A stretch of DNA of 64,000 bases, taken from DATFDN01 sp963762525. GTDB lineage: Bacteria; Pseudomonadota; Alphaproteobacteria; Acetobacterales; Acetobacteraceae. A model generated the notes under the pieces. It did not search any database. It had not been told where the DNA came from and saw nothing but the letters and a program-made list of their open reading frames with translations. The DNA lies in contig CAVXKT010000002.1 in NCBI GenBank assembly GCA_963762525.1, forward strand, positions 372,001-436,000, read 5' to 3'. Both the position numbers and the translations under genes were made by a program. Within the stretch, counting starts at the first letter, position 1, and every line of letters begins with the position of its first letter. Below, piece by piece: positions 46,910-56,620 of the stretch.

Positions 46910-49258
46910 ATGCTTGAACGGCAGATTTCCGATGAACTGAAAGCTGCGCTTAACCGTGGCCTCGCCTCCGGTGAGCTGCGGACACGGTTGCAGATCGAGC
47001 AGCAGACAGCGCTGTTCCGTGAGCGCTTCGGACCCGCCGTGCTGCGAGATCTTGACGGTGAAGCTCTGCTGCGCCTGATGCACGGACGTCTGACCGGGTG
47101 AAACTCGGTGCCTGGCCTATTGGCTGGAGTTCAAGAACGATGATGAGTTCTCCGGCAACCAATTTGGCGGAATTGGTGGTGGGTCGGCACTGAAATTCGG
47201 CATCTACCAGCGCCAGAGTGACAACGCCTGGATGACAGGGTCTCCGAACGCACAGAACGTCCTATCGCTTGAGGACGCCATCGACTTTGCCCGAGATCAG
47301 AGAGACCAATTGGTGGCTGGGGCTGACGCATTGTCGTCGCTGGATATCGGCGACACGTCGGATGAGGCATATGCCAAACTTCAAGCTGCAATGGAGAAGG
47401 CCGCTCCCAAACTGGCGCACGACACCTGGGCTCACAAATACTGGTTTCTTATCAGCCCTGACAAAATCGATGACTACCATAGCCCCCGTTATCAACGGTT
47501 CCACCTTATCAAGCTATTGCAAATGCCTCCGGACGGGATCGGCATCCTGGATAGCGGTTCGCCGCGCTTCAACTGCGCCGGACGTTTCATTGCCGCTGCG
47601 CGGGAACTCGAGGTGCCGGTCACAACACTCAACACCATTCTCAATCGGCGCGATGGTGCCTTTCACCGGTATTGGAAGGTGGGCACTACAGAAGGGAGCG
47701 ACGGCGGGAGCCACTGGCCAGAAATGCGTGACGGCGGGTTCGTGTCAATTGGTTGGTCCGAGCAAGTCCCCGATCTGTCAGAAACGATTGGTCAGGACAA
47801 AAAAACCGCAAGAAATAAAATCCGGGAATTTCTACTCCCGCTTCATCCTACCACCGCTGGCGTCGCATCTCGAAAAGCTGGTGAAATATTGAACTTTGCC
47901 CAAGAAATCTCGGAATCGGATCTCGTGCTAGCGTGCGAGGGACAAACCGTGCTGGGCGTAGGGAAAGTTCGCGGGCCTTATGAGTATGACAGCAGCCTTG
48001 GCTTCCCCCACAAACGCCCTGTTGAGTGGCTTACCCTCAAATCCTGGCGAATGCTCCGAGCAAGAGGGACCGCGGACCACGGTTTATGAACTCGGGAAGA
48101 GCGCAGCTAACCTACTTGAACTTGAGCGGCGGTTATCCCGAAGAGGCCCGTGCCTGCTACGGTTTCCCCGCCGCGCCCAGTTGTTCCCGCAGCGAACCCT
48201 ACCCCTGCCGCCGCTTGACCAGTTTGCCGCACGAATCGAGGCCATTCTACGACGAAAAGGCCAAGTAATATTGTACGGCCCGCCGGGCACTGGGAAGACC
48301 TATCGCGCGTTGGCAGTCGCTAACGAACTTGCCGCCCGCCATGCGTTCAGAAAGAGCTTTGTCGATCTGGACCGAATCTGAGCGCAAGACGGTCGCCGAT
48401 GGCGACGGTCTCGTGCGCGTCTGCACCTTTCATCCTGGGTGGGGTTACGAGGACTTCATCGAGGGTCTGCGGCCGACGACAGTGAATGGCCAGATGGTTT
48501 TTGAGCCGCGTGACGGTATCTTCAAGCGTCTCTGCGCAGACGCGACCAAGCAATCAAGCCGGCACTTCTTCCTTGTTGTGGATGAGATTAACCGTGGCGA
48601 CCTACCGCGCATCTTTGGAGAGCTACTGACGACGATCGAGGACCATAAACGGGACCGACAGATCACACTCCCGGTCACCGGTGCATTCTTTGCCGTACCA
48701 AAAAACGTCTTCATCATCGGCACGATGAACACGGCTGACCGTTCTATTTCCATAATGGACACCGCGCTTCGGCGGCGTTTCGGTTTCGTGGAATTGATGC
48801 CGGACAGCAATCTATTGGCCGGGCGGAAGGCGGGTGGGCTGCTGCTTGGTGCGTGGCTGGATGCGTTGAATACGCGACTTCGCCTTCGCCTGAAACGCGA
48901 CGCCCGGAACCTTCAGATCGGCCATGCCTATTTAATGCCACCGCAGCCCATCACCTCGACAGCTGATTTTGCTCGCGTCCTTCGTGACGATATCATCCCC
49001 TTGCTTGAAGAATACTGTTACGATGATTTTGGCATGCTCAGAGATATACTTGGTGGTGAGCTGGTTGATGTGGAGTCCGGGCGTATTCGAGAAGATATAT
49101 TTGGTCCGAACCGGGAAGGAGATCTAATTCAGGCAGTATCATTCGAGGAGATGCAGCCTCTTATAGTTGATCAGGAGCCAGTCGATAGCACTTTGGTAGG
49201 CGAGCCATCTGATCTCCCTGCCGACGACAGCGAGGGTGAGGATGACTCCGCGCCCTGA
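46910..49258 (+). CDS. EVE-domain McrB-like restriction AAA+ protein (3 frameshifts)
   Basis: DNA-recognition and NTPase subunit of a type IV restriction system. After repair the protein has about 780 residues. It begins MLERQISDELKAALNRGLAS; a surplus G near 47091 leads to ETRCLAYWLEFKNDDEFSGN. A region reading WAHKYWFLISPDKIDDYHSP follows, then an EVE (YTH-like) modified-base-reading domain near 47640-48040, with MRDGGFVSIGWSEQVPDL and SDLVLACEGQTVLGVGKVRG. Breaks near 48052 and 48365 precede the McrB motor: Walker A LYGPPGTGKTYRALAVANE, HPGWGYEDFIEGLRP, Walker B VVDEINRGDLPRIFGELLT and GTMNTADRSISIMDTALRRR. GC is clearly lower than the flanks. It overlaps mcrC by 17 bp. Confidence 0.88.
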
Positions 49259-50594
49259 CGGCACGCCGTCCTTCGTCGTCGAGCTGACGGAATGGGACCA
49301 AGTTGGGCCTGCACAGGACGCCCGCTTAAGGGGCTGTTCTCTGGCGGGTGATATGGAGTCGCGCCGGCTGGCCGAAACGCTGCGTGACCGGGTGGATATC
49401 CGCGAAGGATACGACGGACTTGAAATCGCCAGCACGTCCTTCGTCGGTCGCGTGGACGTAGGGCCGCTTCGCATTGCAATTGACCCAAAGCTGCCCGCGA
49501 TGCCGCTTGCTCGACTGCTGCGATATGCCTATGGGCTACGCGATGTCACGGCGGTCGAGGAGACGAGATCACCGACCACCCGACACGGTCTACACGACTT
49601 GCTGATTGCGTTGCTCGCGGCGGAAGTCGAGGAGTTGCTGCATCGTGGTTTGGCGCGTCGCTACATTCCATTATCGGAGAAGCTGGAGAGCCCGCGTGGC
49701 CGGATTCTGATAGATCAAGTGATCCGTCAAGGAGGCGTGCGGGAGGCTCGGCTTCCCTGTGGGCACTTCGAACGTCGGGCTGACTGGCATTTAAATCAGG
49801 TTTTGCGCGCGGGCCTTGAGGCTGGAGCGCGACTGGCTGAGGATCGGACTCTCCGACGGCATGTGCATCAACTGTCGTCGATGTTTGGGGATGTCGAGTA
49901 TTTGGTAAGTCTCCACACTGGCGATATCGACCGGGCGGAACGTGATCTAACCCGCTTGACCGCTGCCTGTGGGCCAGCGCTAACGATCATCCGGCTACTA
50001 CATGACACGCTCGGCATCGCCTTCGATTCCGGGCAACCGCCAAGCCGGATGCCCGGGTTTCTGTTCGATATGAATATCTTCTTTCAACGTCTGCTCTCCC
50101 GGTTTCTGCGCGATAATCTTGCTGGTGCGCGCATCGCGGACGAACTAGCGATCCGCAATCTGTTTGCCTACGCGCCTGATGCCAATCCGAGGCAGCGTCG
50201 TGCGCCGGCGCCCGGCCAGACTACGCGCTATTCCATGACAAAGTGCTCCACGGGTTCCTGGACGCAAAATATCGCGACGTTTGGCAACGGAACCTCCCAG
50301 CCGAGTGGCTATATCAACTTTCGATATACGCACTTGCCTCGCCTGGCGAAGTTAGCGTGCTGCTATATGCCTCAATGTCTGCGGAAGCACGTGACGAGCG
50401 TATTGAAGTCCGCCAGCCTGTAACGTGGTCCACCAAACGGCCGGCGTCGGTTATCTTGCGTCCTGTCCCACTACCCTATCTCGCCGAACTTCTCGACCCC
50501 GATCGGGCGAGGAGGTCTGGCTGACGAACGGCGGAGGTTGGCAGACCAATTGGTCGTGCCCACAACTCGCAAGTACGACCTGCTGGCGGCTTGA
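49242..50594 (+). CDS. McrC-like restriction endonuclease subunit (2 frameshifts)
   Basis: Nuclease partner of the McrB NTPase. The ATG at 49242 follows GAGGGTGAGG inside the end of the mcrB gene. The N-terminal beta-rich domain (GYDGLEIASTSFVGRVDVGP) precedes the McrC core RLLRYAYGLRDVTAVEETRS and LSEKLESPRGRILIDQVIRQ. A surplus base near 50208 must be removed to reach the PD-(D/E)xK active site RPDYALFHDKVLHGFLDAKY, with the Asp and the DAK triad. A second surplus base near 50510 hides the natural end: repaired, the tail reads LADERRRLADQLVVPTTRKY and stops with TGA 50592-50594. Length about 450 residues. Low GC like mcrB. Confidence 0.86.
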
Positions 50595-50597
50595 TGA

Positions 50598-51779
50598 TCA
50601 TGTCTCAAGGGCGTACGCGCGACGTGCGCTTAGAGGGCTATGGCCCGGGACGCAGCTCTCATCTTCATCGAGCGTGGCCCGCCGTTGACGATCAACGCGG
50701 CGACTGTTGCGGATAAGACCTATCCTCATTCCCGGCACCACCACCAGCTTGTCGGGCGGCAGCACCGCGGCGACCTCGGCGCCGCGCGAATGCGTCGTCG
50801 CACCCACCGGCGCGTGCGCCTTGAGCTGCGCCCCGGAAGGGTGTCGCAGCACGTACTCGACGTGATCGCCCATGAAGGCGAGATCGACCACGATACAGCG
50901 CAGGCGATTGGCGCCCGGCTCCGCCGCATCAGCCAACCCCACGGCGCTCGCATGGATGAAGGCGGTGACCGCGCCGGCCGGTGGCGGCGTCGTGGTCTCC
51001 AATCGCGTGCCGTCCGCCTCGAGGCGCACCTCTCCCTCGCTCGCCACCGCCGCGAGCGCATTGGCGTAGCCCACGAAGCGGGCGATGAAGCCGTCGGCGG
51101 GCCGACGAAAGATCTCCTCCGGCGCGCCGAACTGCACCACCCGCCCGCGTTTCATGACCGCAATCGCATCCGACAGCGCCAGCGCCTCCCGCTGGTCATG
51201 GGTCACGTAGACGGCGGTAATCCCGAGGCTCCGCGTCACTTGGCTGATCTCGAACCGCATCTCCTCGCGCAGCGACGCATCCAGATTGGACAGCGGCTCG
51301 TCAAGCAACAGGATGCTCGGACGGTAGACGATGGCGCGCGCCAGCCCGACCCTTTGCTGCTGACCGCCCGACAGCTCACGCGGATACCGCGCGGCGAACG
51401 CATCGAGATGCACCATCCGCAGCGCCTCGGTCACTCGCCGCTGCTGCTCGGCCGCGGGCACGCCGCGCACCCGCAGCGGAAATGCCACGTTGCCGGCCAC
51501 CGAAAGATGCGGCAGCAGCGCGAAACTCTGAAACACCATGCCCATGTTGCGCCGGTGCGTGGGCAGGCCGGTAATATCCGCGCCGTCCAGCCGCACGCGG
51601 CCGCCATCGGGTTCAAGCGTGCCGGCGATGACGCGAAGCAGCGTGGTCTTGCCGCAGCCGCTCGGCCCGAGGAGCGAGAGGAACATTCCGCGCGGCACGC
51701 TCAGGCAGATGTCGCTCAGCGCCGGCAACCGCCCCCAGCTCTTGTCGATATGCTCAAGCTCCAGCCGGGTTGCCGTCAT
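50598..51779 (-). CDS. ABC transporter ATP-binding protein, PotA/spermidine-putrescine type
   Basis: ATPase of a polyamine-type importer. Walker A is SLLGPSGCGKTTLLRVIAGT (near residue 38), the Q-loop GMVFQSFALLPHLSVAGNV, signature ELSGGQQQRVGLARAI, Walker B ILLLDEPLSNLDASLREEM and switch VTHDQREALALSDAIAV. A TOBE domain follows from about 280. Intact frame of 393 residues. The last 35 or so residues, after PPDKLVVVPG, are encoded in the lower-GC DNA next to mcrC and are not family-like, so the native C-terminus may have been replaced at the island edge. ATG at 51779 overlaps the permease stop (ATGA). Confidence 0.88.
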   Translation of the reverse strand: MTATRLELEHIDKSWGRLPALSDICLSVPRGMFLSLLGPSGCGKTTLLRVIAGTLEPDGGRVRLDGADITGLPTHRRNMGMVFQSFALLPHLSVAGNVAFPLRVRGVPAAEQQRRVTEALRMVHLDAFAARYPRELSGGQQQRVGLARAIVYRPSILLLDEPLSNLDASLREEMRFEISQVTRSLGITAVYVTHDQREALALSDAIAVMKRGRVVQFGAPEEIFRRPADGFIARFVGYANALAAVASEGEVRLEADGTRLETTTPPPAGAVTAFIHASAVGLADAAEPGANRLRCIVVDLAFMGDHVEYVLRHPSGAQLKAHAPVGATTHSRGAEVAAVLPPDKLVVVPGMRIGLIRNSRRVDRQRRATLDEDESCVPGHSPLSARRAYALET

Positions 51780-52585
51780 GCGCCCTTGAGTCCCCCAGCA
51801 GAATTCTCCGGATTGACCATCCGCATCATCGCGAGCAGGAACAGCAGGGAGGGGACCAGCAGGATCGTGCTGATCGCCGCGGCGACCGACAGATAGCCGT
51901 TGCCGATGGAGAGATAGGTCTGCACCGGCAGCGTCACCGTGTCGGTGCCATACACCATCAGGGTCAGCACGAAATCGTTGTACGAGGCCAGAAACGCGAA
52001 CACCGCCGCGGCGACGATCCCCGGCAGCGCCAGCGGCACGGTCACCTGCCAGAACAGTCGCAACGGTCCGCAGCCCATGACCGCGCCCGCCTCCAGCAGC
52101 CGCGGATCCATTCCCTCGAACGTGCTGACCAGCACCAGCACCGCGAACGGCGCCGCCAGGATCACGTGGGCGAGGGCGATGCCGATCACCGTATCGGTCA
52201 GATGGATGGCGTAGAAGATGCGCGCGACCCCGAGCGCGAAGGTGATCTCCGGGATCATGCGCGGGAACAGCACGGCGCCGATCAGCACCGATTTCAGCGG
52301 CAGTCGGTAGCGCGCGATCGCCCATGCCGCGGGCAACGCCAGGGCCAGCGCGATCGCCGTCGCCAGCACCGCGATCGCGACCGTGTTCAGCAACACCCCG
52401 ACCAGATTGACCGTCTGCCCGGCCCAGACGAACCAGCGCAGCGTCCATTGTCCGGGCAGCATGCGCAGACCGAACCAATCGGCCCCGAACGCCTCCAGCA
52501 TCACCATCACCAGCGGCAGCGTGATGAACAGCACGAAGCCGCTCACCGGCACCGCGCGCAGCAACGCGCCGGCGACGCGCCTCAC
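51776..52585 (-). CDS. ABC transporter permease, PotC-like
   Basis: Inner-membrane permease of the importer, about 269 residues. The GTG at 52585 overlaps the stop of the upstream permease (GTGA) and starts VRRVAGALLRAVPVSGFVLF. Six spans are visible. The coupling (EAA) loop is FEGMDPRLLEAGAVMGCGPL followed by RLFWQVTVPLALPGIVAAAV, as expected for binding-protein-dependent permeases. The end is MMRMVNPENSAGGLKGA, overlapping the ATPase start. Substrate is likely a polyamine or similar small cation by family resemblance only. Confidence 0.88.
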   Translation of the reverse strand: MRRVAGALLRAVPVSGFVLFITLPLVMVMLEAFGADWFGLRMLPGQWTLRWFVWAGQTVNLVGVLLNTVAIAVLATAIALALALPAAWAIARYRLPLKSVLIGAVLFPRMIPEITFALGVARIFYAIHLTDTVIGIALAHVILAAPFAVLVLVSTFEGMDPRLLEAGAVMGCGPLRLFWQVTVPLALPGIVAAAVFAFLASYNDFVLTLMVYGTDTVTLPVQTYLSIGNGYLSVAAAISTILLVPSLLFLLAMMRMVNPENSAGGLKGA

Positions 52586-53487
52586 GCCGGATCTCGGGCG
52601 CGCCCGCCCCGCTGATAGACGATCACCAGCGCGATCTGGATCACCCCCATCACCACCGCCATCGCGCTCGCCTGCGGCCAGTCGAGGAACACGTTGGCGA
52701 CGGTATAGATCTTGACGCCGAGCGGCTGGTAGTTGCCGCCGGCGATCAGCGGGACGCTGAACGCGCCGAAGCATTGCAGGAAGATCATCAACGTCCCGGC
52801 CCACAGGCTCGACCGCAGCAGCGGCAACAGCACGCGCAGGAACACCGCCGACGGCGGCGCCCCCATCACCCGGGCCGCCTCCTCCAGTGTCGGATCGATG
52901 GCGCCGATGCCGGACATGATCACCAGTCCGCCATACGGAAAGAACATCCAGGCATAGAACACGACCAGCCCCGGGATCGTGTAGTCGATCGACAGCGGCC
53001 GCGACAGCAGATGCGCCCGCAGCAGCACGACATTGATCCAGCCCGTGCGGTCGTACAGGATCAGCAGCCCGAGCGCCCCGACCAGCGCCGGAATGGTGAT
53101 CGGCAGCAGCATCAGGAATTGCAGCGCCCGACGCCCGAAGAACGGTCGCCTCAGCAGCAACGCCAACGACAAGCTGAGCAGCAGCGAGAGCGCGGTCGCG
53201 GCGAACGACAGCCCGAGGGTCAGCGCCAGCACGCCCGGGCCCTCGCGACTGCCGAGAAATTGCGCGTACTGCGCGAGCGTCCACCCGCCTCCGCGCGACG
53301 GCGTGACGCTCTGGCGCAGCGTGTAGAGCAGCGGATAGTAGAAGGCGGCCATCAGGAACCCGCCCAGCGGCGCCATCAGCAGCCACCCCGCGAGTTGGCG
53401 CCGCCGATGCGGGGCCCGTGCCGACCGGCCGGCGGCGCCCGCATCGAGCGCCGCCGCATGCCGCGAGGCGCCGGCCCGCGCGCTCAT
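52582..53487 (-). CDS. ABC transporter permease, PotB-like
   Basis: First inner-membrane permease of the importer, 301 residues. ATG at 53487 overlaps the stop of the binding-protein gene (ATGA). A charged N-terminus of about 35 residues (MSARAGASRHAAALDAG) precedes the first span WLLMAPLGGFLMAAFYYPLL. The EAA loop reads IDPTLEEAARVMGAPPSAVF followed by LRVLLPLLRSSLWAGTLMIF. Six spans and family length. Tight overlaps of all four genes indicate one translationally coupled transcript. Confidence 0.88.
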   Translation of the reverse strand: MSARAGASRHAAALDAGAAGRSARAPHRRRQLAGWLLMAPLGGFLMAAFYYPLLYTLRQSVTPSRGGGWTLAQYAQFLGSREGPGVLALTLGLSFAATALSLLLSLSLALLLRRPFFGRRALQFLMLLPITIPALVGALGLLILYDRTGWINVVLLRAHLLSRPLSIDYTIPGLVVFYAWMFFPYGGLVIMSGIGAIDPTLEEAARVMGAPPSAVFLRVLLPLLRSSLWAGTLMIFLQCFGAFSVPLIAGGNYQPLGVKIYTVANVFLDWPQASAMAVVMGVIQIALVIVYQRGGRARDPA

Positions 53488-54632
53488 GACGCGATGTAGT
53501 CCATCCCGCGCTTCTGAATGAAGGTGATCGCGTCGAGATTGGTCATCGCGATGCCGTGCGCCTGCGCCACATCGACCGGCGCGATTTTCTTCCATACCGC
53601 CGGTGACGCCTGCTTCCAGGCGGTGGTGCCCGGATATTCGTACATCGTCTCCAGCATGTGAGTCTGCACCTCGTCCGACAGCAGCAGATTGATGACCTTG
53701 TAAGCATCAGTCTTCTGCGCCGCGCTATCGACCGCCGGCACCGCGAGATAGGAATTGGAGGAGCCGATGATGTTGACGTCGAGCGGGGTGGATCGGGTGG
53801 TCGGCGGCAATTGTCCCTGCTCGGCGCTCCAGATCGAATAGTCCTGCGCATAGGAGGTCAGCCACACCTGCTCGGTCTGGAACTGATGGAACATCACCGG
53901 CGGCGAGGACGCGATCGGCTGCGCGAACGCGCGGCTGAACTCGGTGAACTTGCTCAAACCCTGCTTCCAGGTGGTTGACGCCTGGATTTGCGAGAACGGC
54001 GCCTTGAAATCTATCCCGTTCGCGGCCAGGAAGGCGTAGATGACCGCGCGCCCGCCGCCGGAGCTGGCGTCCGGCCGGATCATGCCGATATGGCCGTTGA
54101 ATTCGCCGCGACGGTCGAAGAATTCAGCCCAGGTCTTCGGCGGATTTTTGACGAACTCCGTGTTGTGCACCAGTCCGAACTGGGCGCGCCAGAACAGCAG
54201 GCCGGCGCCGTGCAATGGAACCCCGCTGTCGATTTCCTCATATTCCTTCGGAATCAGTGCCTGGTTGGGGATCTCGGCGGCGCGCGCCGGATAGAGCGGT
54301 TCGAACGCCAGGCCGGCGGCGACCATGTTGGCGAGATCGAGATCCTTGAGGAAGAGCAGCGAGAACCCGGGTTCGTCTTGCCGCCAACCCTGCATCTGCA
54401 GCTGTACGGTCGGCCCCGACCCGACCGCGTATTTGATCTCCACCCCGAGATCCTTGCGGATCTTCGGGATCAGATAGGTGTTCCAAAACGCCTGAAAATT
54501 CGGACCGGAGACGGTGTCGACAACGCTGAGCGTGCCGGCGGCGCGGGTGGATGTCGGCTTCGACCCGGCCAAGGCAAAGCCGGCGGCACCCGCCATCAGG
54601 CCGCGGCGCGACAGGCGAGGATGGGTAATCAA
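53484..54632 (-). CDS. extracellular solute-binding protein with Tat signal, PotD-like
   Basis: Periplasmic receptor of the importer, 382 residues, intact. The N-terminus MITHPRLSRRGLMAGAAGF has the twin-arginine SRRGLM motif and a hydrophobic stretch, so it is probably exported folded by Tat. The mature part opens LSVVDTVSGPNFQAFWNTYL, typical of family 1/8 iron- or polyamine-type receptors. The block AVPAVDSAAQKTDAYKVINL matches the PotD-like 'avp..a...eaA..fin' segment. It is the first gene of the PotDBCA operon. Confidence 0.87.
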   Translation of the reverse strand: MITHPRLSRRGLMAGAAGFALAGSKPTSTRAAGTLSVVDTVSGPNFQAFWNTYLIPKIRKDLGVEIKYAVGSGPTVQLQMQGWRQDEPGFSLLFLKDLDLANMVAAGLAFEPLYPARAAEIPNQALIPKEYEEIDSGVPLHGAGLLFWRAQFGLVHNTEFVKNPPKTWAEFFDRRGEFNGHIGMIRPDASSGGGRAVIYAFLAANGIDFKAPFSQIQASTTWKQGLSKFTEFSRAFAQPIASSPPVMFHQFQTEQVWLTSYAQDYSIWSAEQGQLPPTTRSTPLDVNIIGSSNSYLAVPAVDSAAQKTDAYKVINLLLSDEVQTHMLETMYEYPGTTAWKQASPAVWKKIAPVDVAQAHGIAMTNLDAITFIQKRGMDYIAS

Positions 54633-54752
54633 GGTGGTTGCTCCCGGTGGCGGTTTCGGTTGTGCAATCCAACTCTATAGCCGCCTGTCGGGAGTAGGCC
54701 ATAGGGCGCCATGGCTCCCCGAGCGGCGGCGGATGCACCGTCAGCCGCGTAA

Positions 54753-54925
54753 TCAGCCGCCCGCCTCGATCAGGTCGAGCGCGTCTTCGGCGATGTATTG
54801 ATCGCGCGCCACTACCACGGCGACCGGTTCGCCAAAGTATCGGGCGCGGTCCACCACGCAGGGATAATAGCCGGACATTGCGCGCGAGGGACGCTGCGGC
54901 CGACCAGCCGGGGCGCAGACGCCAC
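54753..54925 (-). pseudogene. fragment of a molybdenum hydroxylase (CoxL/XdhB-like) large subunit
   Basis: About 55 codons resemble the N-terminal half of xanthine dehydrogenase/aldehyde oxidase large subunits: the run RARYFGEPVAVVVARDQYIA followed by EDALDLIEA is the family's conserved 'vGepVA.VvA.....AedA..lI' segment. It then stops at 54753. Nothing of the remaining 700 or so residues is present on either side. The upstream end merges into the EamA gene tail. It is a remnant of a lost gene, of a class also present intact at the end of this window, although not obviously derived from it. Confidence 0.62.
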
Positions 54926-54927
54926 GT

Positions 54928-55830
54928 TCACGCGCGCTCGGATGCCGGCCGCCGCTCCCGCACCGCCGACACCGCGACCGCACCCAACACCACGGCGCCA
55001 CCGATGATGGTGCGCGGCTCCGGCGTCTCGGCGAAGACGAGCCACACCCAAAGCGGCGCCACCACGCATTCGAGCAACAAGATCAACCCCGCGTCGGCCG
55101 CCGGCATCAGCCTCACACCGGTCGTGAACAGAACCAGTGCCAACCCCATTTGCCCGACGCCGAACAACGCGAACAGACCGTAATCGCCGGCGGGAAGGGC
55201 GAAGCTCGCAAATGGAAGCGTGACGGCCGCCGTGACGGCCATGCCGGTGAAGGTCGCGGCGGCCATCGAGACGCTGCGGTCGAAACGGGCGAGCACGATG
55301 GTGAGCGCCGACGTTGCGGCCATACCAACCCCGAAGGCATCGCCCGCAAACCCGCCGCTCCCCGGGTCGCCGGAGGCCATCACCGCCATTCCCGCGAACG
55401 CCGCGAGAGCCGCCAACAGCGTGCGCCGCACCAGCCGCTCGCGGAGCCAGACCCGAGCGAGCAGAGCCGCGAGCAACGGAGACACCGCTTGAAACACCAT
55501 CACGCTCGCGACCGTCGTGCGCGCCAGGGCATTGATGAAGGAGATCATCGATCCCGCGAGACAGAGCGCGAGCAGCAACCCGATCGGCCCGAGCCCCCGA
55601 AACGCCGTCAGCATTCGCCCACCGGTCGCAACCCGCAGCCAAATCAGCAGCGCCAACGACGCGAACACCGCGCGCCAGAATAGCGTCGTCCAGGGGTCGG
55701 TCGCGGTCCAGCGCACCAGCAGCCCGGCCGTGCTCCAGGCGAGAGCGGCGCCGGCCACCAGCAGGGCGCCGCGACGGTAATCCGAGGCGTCCGGAGCCAG
55801 CGCGGATGCACGCTGCCCGGTTGAGTTCAC
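54928..55830 (-). CDS. EamA/DMT-family membrane transporter
   Basis: Ten-span drug/metabolite transporter of 300 residues, intact. Two EamA repeats are visible: ALLVAGAALAWSTAGLLVRW for the first and DAFGVGMAATSALTIVLARF for the second. The family motif around ASVMVFQAVSPLLAALLARV at the end of repeat one and GLILLLECVVAPLWVWLVFA in repeat two are typical of exporter-like members. Substrate unknown. It lies between a pseudogene fragment and a degenerate regulator, and is the only intact gene in the 54.7-59.0 kb decayed region. Confidence 0.87.
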   Translation of the reverse strand: MNSTGQRASALAPDASDYRRGALLVAGAALAWSTAGLLVRWTATDPWTTLFWRAVFASLALLIWLRVATGGRMLTAFRGLGPIGLLLALCLAGSMISFINALARTTVASVMVFQAVSPLLAALLARVWLRERLVRRTLLAALAAFAGMAVMASGDPGSGGFAGDAFGVGMAATSALTIVLARFDRSVSMAAATFTGMAVTAAVTLPFASFALPAGDYGLFALFGVGQMGLALVLFTTGVRLMPAADAGLILLLECVVAPLWVWLVFAETPEPRTIIGGAVVLGAVAVSAVRERRPASERA

Positions 55831-55861
55831 GCGAACCGGCGCGTTGGCGGTGGCGGCATGC

Positions 55862-56590
55862 TCACCCGAGGCTGATCCCGTAGCGCGCCGCCTTCCGATA
55901 GAGGGTGCTGCGGGAGATGCCGAGCGCGCGCGCGGCGAGGGCGAGATTGCCGCGGCTGCGCCCGATCGCCTCGACGATCGGCGGCGGTTTCGGCTGATCG
56001 AGACGTGTCGAAACCGGGAGTCGGAATCGATCGTCGTGACGGCGCTCCGATAGCGGCGGGATGCGCACCCGCGTGACCGCGACCCGATCGAACAGATCGG
56101 CGCGGAACCGCCCAGCGCGGACCTCCTCGGCCAAATCGCGGTTGGTCAGCGCCAACACCCGCACATCGACGCGCTTCGGCTGCGAATCGCCCAGCCGGTA
56201 CACCACGCCCTCCTCCAGCGCGCGCAGCAGAAAGGGTTGCACGTCCATCGGCAACTCGCCCACCTCGTCGAGGCAAAGCGTGCCGCCATGTGCGAGTTCG
56301 AACCGCCCCGGCCGACCCTCGGTCGTCGCCCCCGTGTAGGCGCCGCGCGTGCGCAGGGGTCGATGCCGAGGTCGCGGCTGCGCATCCAGGAGGAGACGGC
56401 GAATTTGCGTGTGGGCGAGGAAGCGAGCGGGCCGCCGGTGAGAAATCGCTCCCAGGCCAGCATGGTGTCGCTGCCCTCGGCACGGTGGCGGATCTGAACG
56501 CCGCGTTCGTGACCGGCGGCCGGCACGCCCGGCGCCGGGTCCGTCGGCGGTTTCGCGCGATCCTGCGGCATCGGTGTCACATTCCGCATC
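55862..56590 (-). pseudogene. AcoR-type sigma-54 activator remnant lacking GAF and Walker A regions
   Basis: The minus strand begins with an AcoR-like N-terminus, MLAWERFLTGG to FAVSSWMRSRDLGIDPCA (56470-56350), and then jumps straight into the sigma-54-contact loop RGAYTGATTEGRPGRFELAH. Walker B-like LCLDEVGELPMDVQPFLLRA and VLALTNRDLAEEVRAGRFRA follow, then a Fis-type helix-turn-helix (LALAARALGISRSTLYRKAA). Roughly 250-280 residues are missing, including the GAF sensor and Walker A. The two parts are also one frame apart. It cannot hydrolyse ATP and is considered non-functional. The missing Walker A half matches what survives at 58.6-58.8 kb on the other strand. Confidence 0.8.
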
Positions 56591-56620
56591 CACCGCGGTG
56601 GTCAGGGCGAATGCGTCACC

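Noticed and set aside
46842..50740. tRNA-Ser 3'-end duplication as an attachment site for the defence island
   Set aside because: No second copy of the tRNA tail (GGTTCGAATCCCACC) was seen near the right edge and no integrase is present, so only the tRNA proximity and GC shift support an island.
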